A DNA stretch of 64,000 nt, taken from the NCBI GenBank assembly GCA_965223355.1, contig CBDCWE010000003.1, positions 3,844,001 to 3,908,000 of the forward strand. The letters run 5' to 3'. This DNA comes from Tectiglobus sp965223355 (GTDB lineage: Bacteria > Pseudomonadota > Alphaproteobacteria > Rhizobiales > Hyphomicrobiaceae). Under the pieces are notes generated by a model that was given only the letters and a program-made list of their open reading frames with translations, searched no databases and was not told the DNA's origin. The position numbers and the translations under genes are program-made. Each line of letters opens with the position of its first letter. Positions within the stretch are counted from its first letter, which is position 1. This document shows, piece by piece, positions 61,171-64,000 of this stretch.

Positions 61171-62274
61171 TTAGGTTGTGAAAAACGCTTCGGCGGACGG
61201 AGCGGCGGTTGCAAACAGCGGTTGTAGGACCTCCCGGACCCGGTTCTCGCTCAAGCCTTGGGTGATAAAGACCAGTCTCGAGCGCCGGTCGTCGCTCGGC
61301 CAGCTCTCCAGCGTCGTGGGCGGGTAGAAGACATGCTGGACACCATGGATGACAAATGGCAGCGGTTCGCCCGCAACGTTAACGATGCCTTTGATGCGCA
61401 GCAGCTTGTCACCGTGCGCCATGCGCAAAAGCTCCATCGCAAACGACAGTTTCTGAGCGTCCAGCGGGGTCTCGAACGTCAGCGCGAAAGCGGTCACACC
61501 GTGGGTGTGGGTATGGCTTTGGGGATCGGCATGGGCGTCGGCATGACCATCGTGATCGTGATCGTGATGCGTGCGGTCGTCGTCGGAACCGGTGTGCGCG
61601 CAACGATAGCGCTCGTGCGCCAACCAGGTCAGAGCACGGGCCTTCGTTGCAACGGGCTCGAATGCTGCTAGTCCGACCAACAGATCGATATCTGCGCTAC
61701 CATTGATGACCGCAATGATTTCTGCGGCTGGATTGAGCGCCCGGATCTGCGCCGTTGAGGCCGCGATCTGTCCGGCGCTGGCGCGATCCGTCTTGGTCAG
61801 CACAATGCGGTCCGCCAACGCAATCTGCTTGGCGGTTTCAAAAAACGTGTCGACCTGCCGGGGCAGCAGTTCGGCATCGGCGGTCGTGATAATGCCGTCG
61901 AGCTGATAGATCCGGAACAGGTCGTGCTCGGTCATGAGCGTGTGGGCAATCGGAGCGGGGTCGGCGAGGCCGGAGGTCTCCAGCACCACCCGTGTCAGCT
62001 CGGGAATGGCGCCGTCCGTCATTTGCTGGTAGAGCCGATTGAGGGCTTCGATGAGATCGCCGCGCACCGCACAGCACACGCAGCCCGAAGGCAACAACAC
62101 CGTCTCGTCGTTGGCGCTGGCAATCAGTGCATCATCGAGGCCGACGTCGCCGAACTCGTTGACGATGACCGCCGTTCCGGCCAGCTCCGGTTTCGCCAAC
62201 AGCGCCTTCAGCAGGGTGGTTTTTCCCGACCCGAGAAAGCCCGTTAAGACGACCAGCGGGATTGGTAATTGCAC
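61171..62274 (-). CDS. CobW/P47K-family GTP-binding metal-insertion protein
   Basis: Walker A is GFLGSGKTTLL. The metal-binding CxCC motif is SGCVCCAVRGDL. The switch region is ETSGLADPAPIAHTL and the NKxD-type motif is VLTKTDRA. A His-rich loop follows (HHDHDHDGHADAHAD, then SHTHTHG), then the CobW C-terminal domain (LRIKGIVNVAGEPLPFVIHGVQ). These GTPases deliver zinc or cobalt to target proteins. The frame is open to a TTG at 62343, but that leaves only 18 bases to the divergent gene; the GTG at 62274, just before LPIPLVVLTGFLG, suits the family start better. Start uncertain. Confidence 0.88.
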   Translation of the reverse strand: MQLPIPLVVLTGFLGSGKTTLLKALLAKPELAGTAVIVNEFGDVGLDDALIASANDETVLLPSGCVCCAVRGDLIEALNRLYQQMTDGAIPELTRVVLETSGLADPAPIAHTLMTEHDLFRIYQLDGIITTADAELLPRQVDTFFETAKQIALADRIVLTKTDRASAGQIAASTAQIRALNPAAEIIAVINGSADIDLLVGLAAFEPVATKARALTWLAHERYRCAHTGSDDDRTHHDHDHDGHADAHADPQSHTHTHGVTAFALTFETPLDAQKLSFAMELLRMAHGDKLLRIKGIVNVAGEPLPFVIHGVQHVFYPPTTLESWPSDDRRSRLVFITQGLSENRVREVLQPLFATAAPSAEAFFTT

Positions 62275-62361
62275 GGCTTTGGCTCGAATTGTGTTTGCGC
62301 GCAGGATCGCTTCAGGGCTATTGGCTGACACGATCACCGTCAAGATGCAAGGGGGAGCGCG

Positions 62362-63102
62362 ATGGCAACCGCATCTCGAAGCCCGACCACGAAGCCGGGC
62401 AAATCAGCCGGATCGGGCCGGCCGGCAGTGTCGACAACGGCTCAGGAAACCGCCGCCCGCCGCCAGGTGATCGCCACCGCACAGGCGCTGGGCGCTGCCG
62501 GTTTGTCACCGGGGCGATCGGGCAACGTCTCGCGGCGCTGGGCCGATGGCATGCTGATTACACCCTCCGGCATGGCCTATCACACCCTCAAGCCGTCCGA
62601 CATCGTGTTTGTTGGCCGCGATGGCGGGACCAAGGCCAAGGCGCGCAAACCATCCAGCGAATGGCGCTTTCACGTGTCAGCCTACCAGGCGCGGCCGGAT
62701 CGCAATGCGGTCGTCCACACGCATTCCCTCAATGCCACGGCCCTGGCCTGCCAGCACATGTCGATCCCGGCGTTTCACTATATGGTCGCAGCCGCCGGCG
62801 GCCACCACATCCCATGCATTGCCTACGCCGCATTCGGAACCGCTGAACTCGCCCAACTGGTCGCCGACGGCCTCAGCCAACACGACGCCTGCTTGATGGC
62901 GAACCACGGCCAGATCGCGATTGGCAGCTCGCTTGAAGGCGCACTGGAGTTGGCAGCCGAGGTTGAAAACCTCGCCGCCCAGTACATTCGCGTGCGCGCG
63001 CTCGGCAAACCCAAGCTCCTGTCGAGCGCTCAAATGGACGATGTTATCGAGCGCTTTCGGTCCTACGGTCAAAACGCTCAGAACGGGGCCGGCGAGGTCT
63101 GA
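62362..63102 (+). CDS. Class II aldolase/adducin-domain protein
   Basis: 246 residues. The aldolase domain has LSPGRSGNVSRRWADGMLITPSG, RKPSSEWRFHVSAYQ, the metal His pair in VVHTHSLNATALACQ and ANHGQIAIGSS with a third His. This fits L-fuculose-phosphate or related class II aldolases, which cleave or epimerise phosphorylated sugars with Zn2+. A ribosome site (GGGGGAG) precedes ATG 62362. The next gene in the same direction is an HpcH/HpaI-type aldolase 378 bases downstream, which may act in the same pathway. Confidence 0.88.
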   Translation: MATASRSPTTKPGKSAGSGRPAVSTTAQETAARRQVIATAQALGAAGLSPGRSGNVSRRWADGMLITPSGMAYHTLKPSDIVFVGRDGGTKAKARKPSSEWRFHVSAYQARPDRNAVVHTHSLNATALACQHMSIPAFHYMVAAAGGHHIPCIAYAAFGTAELAQLVADGLSQHDACLMANHGQIAIGSSLEGALELAAEVENLAAQYIRVRALGKPKLLSSAQMDDVIERFRSYGQNAQNGAGEV

Positions 63103-63480
63103 TTGGCGGATCTCGAGCGTCGCATTGTGCCCGACCGATTGTGCCCGGCCGATTGTGCCCGCCCCATTGTGCCCGACCGTGCATCCCGATTGCCCTCGAA
63201 GCTCGGAACGATCAGCGATTTGCCGATATCGCCGTGGTGGCGGGTATGCCGGCCGTCGATATACGAGCGATAGGGCAGGTCTTTTTCGACCATCTACAAC
63301 ATTGCGCGCTCCACCGCGGTCGTCGGCGCCAGCCATCAACCGGCATCGGTGGTCCGGGCGGTGGCGCCGCCCGCGAATATCACGAATGCGAGCTTGACCA
63401 CTGCGGTTGCTTCGGCGTCTAACAAGGCTAATGCAAAGTCAACACGTTTCTGTCCACCGCAATGTCGAGGAACCCCGCCT
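63103..63480. other. Intergenic gap with 14-bp tandem repeat
   Basis: 378 bases between the two aldolase genes. Four 14-bp units lie at 63124-63179. The rest holds no gene with a convincing start. Confidence 0.5.
63124..63179. repeat. 14-bp tandem repeat x4
   Basis: Units: ATTGTGCCCGACCG, ATTGTGCCCGGCCG, ATTGTGCCCGCCCC, ATTGTGCCCGACCG. Only a few positions vary. Directly after the class II aldolase gene. Confidence 0.85.
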
Positions 63481-64000
63481 GTGAGAAAGAACAAGCTGCG
63501 TGAAATTTGGTCGAATGGCAACTCGACCATCAACGGCTGGCTGGGCCTGCCGAATACAATGTCGGCCGAGGTCGTTGCCAATGCCGGCTTCGAGAGCGTG
63601 ACGATCGACATGCAGCACGGATGCGTGCCGTTTGAGCAGGTCGTGCCGATGTTGCAGGCGATTTGCACGACCGATGCGGTGCCGATGATCCGCGTGCCGT
63701 GGAACGAACCGGGCATCATCATGCGGGTGCTGGATGCCGGTGCTTACGGCGTCATTTGTCCGATGATCAACACGGTCGCGGAAGCCGAGGCGTTGGTGCA
63801 GGCGAGCCGTTATCCGCCGCTCGGCGGGCGTTCGAACGGCCCCTTCCGGGCTTCGATCTATGCCGGCGCCGACTACGTCAAGCAGGCCAACGATGAAGTG
63901 CTCGTATTCGCGATGATCGAAACCGAAACGGCGATCTCCAATCTGGCGGAGATTTTGAAAGTGGAAGGTCTCGACGGCACCTACGTCGGCCCCTCCGACC
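63481..64000 (+). CDS. HpcH/HpaI aldolase/citrate-lyase-family protein (truncated by window end)
   Basis: 173 residues visible from GTG 63481, preceded by AGGAA. The TIM-barrel family start is GWLGLPNTMSAEVVANAGFESVTIDMQHG, then PMIRVPWNEPGIIMRVLDAGAYGVICPMINT and PPLGGRSNGPF. The metal-binding Glu is in FAMIETETAISNL. It would cleave or form 2-keto-3-deoxy acids using pyruvate or similar, with Mg2+. The C-terminal part lies beyond the window. The earlier ATG choices give no family match. Confidence 0.9.
   Translation, partial: MRKNKLREIWSNGNSTINGWLGLPNTMSAEVVANAGFESVTIDMQHGCVPFEQVVPMLQAICTTDAVPMIRVPWNEPGIIMRVLDAGAYGVICPMINTVAEAEALVQASRYPPLGGRSNGPFRASIYAGADYVKQANDEVLVFAMIETETAISNLAEILKVEGLDGTYVGPSD

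Noticed and set aside
1..64000. CRISPR arrays, tRNA and rRNA genes, phage modules, toxin-antitoxin pairs, restriction systems
   Set aside because: Looked for on both strands; no regular repeat-spacer pattern, cloverleaf or recognisable protein of these kinds was found. By-eye inspection cannot fully exclude a divergent tRNA.

Overview
The window is about 64 kb of high-GC bacterial chromosome from an alphaproteobacterium, most likely in or near the Hyphomicrobiales/Rhizobiales. This rests on a BacA/SbmA-type peptide transporter, a Mg-type (Asp-ligand) HemB, an EF-G-like paralogue, an extensin-like protein and a DUF2853 protein. No rRNA, tRNA or CRISPR array was seen. Most genes are housekeeping or catabolic; mobile and repetitive DNA fills many of the gaps.

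Layout. 0-3 kb: tail of a C-methyltransferase, a leucine/phenylalanine-type dehydrogenase, a TauD-like dioxygenase. 3-6.4 kb: an XRE regulator divergent from a hypothetical gene whose 3' end overlaps a PAS-like gene on the other strand. 6.4-10 kb: EF-G-like GTPase and an IS110 element sitting inside a structured repeat. 10-16.4 kb: HemB, extensin-like protein, 3-hydroxyisobutyryl-CoA hydrolase-like enzyme, radical SAM protein, MscL. 16.8-24.6 kb: symporter-type hybrid histidine kinase, alpha/beta hydrolase, then a membrane dihaem cytochrome with the two subunits of an isoquinoline 1-oxidoreductase-type molybdoenzyme. 24.9-35.5 kb: BacA, ring-cleaving dioxygenase, Tat-exported metallo-hydrolase, two adjacent polysaccharide deacetylases, MgtE, GNAT, a coiled-coil exported protein, an ICMT-like methyltransferase. 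36-44 kb: isovaleryl-CoA dehydrogenase, a TRAP transporter (P, M, Q), two small membrane proteins, a thiolase. 44-53.8 kb: surface-polysaccharide island (two-domain glycosyltransferase, ABC exporter, two further glycosyltransferase genes). 53.8-64 kb: MFS carrier, indolepyruvate ferredoxin oxidoreductase, DUF2853, Tat-dependent TRAP binding protein, CobW GTPase, class II aldolase and the start of an HpcH/HpaI aldolase.

A metabolic thread runs through the window: leucine dehydrogenase, isovaleryl-CoA dehydrogenase, 3-hydroxyisobutyryl-CoA hydrolase, thiolase and indolepyruvate oxidoreductase all serve degradation of branched-chain or aromatic amino acids, although they are not in one operon.

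The most notable non-coding content is (1) the IS110 element, whose left end can be read as a complete bridge RNA with target and donor guides matching the actual junctions; (2) two families of TA-flanked palindromic elements (called R1, about 137 bp, and R2, about 180 bp, here), some of which lie exactly on stop codons and so supply the TAG of the host gene; and (3) two identical direct copies of R1 bracketing an AT-richer glycosyltransferase segment. R1 and R2 look like non-autonomous transposons; no matching transposase was found in the window.
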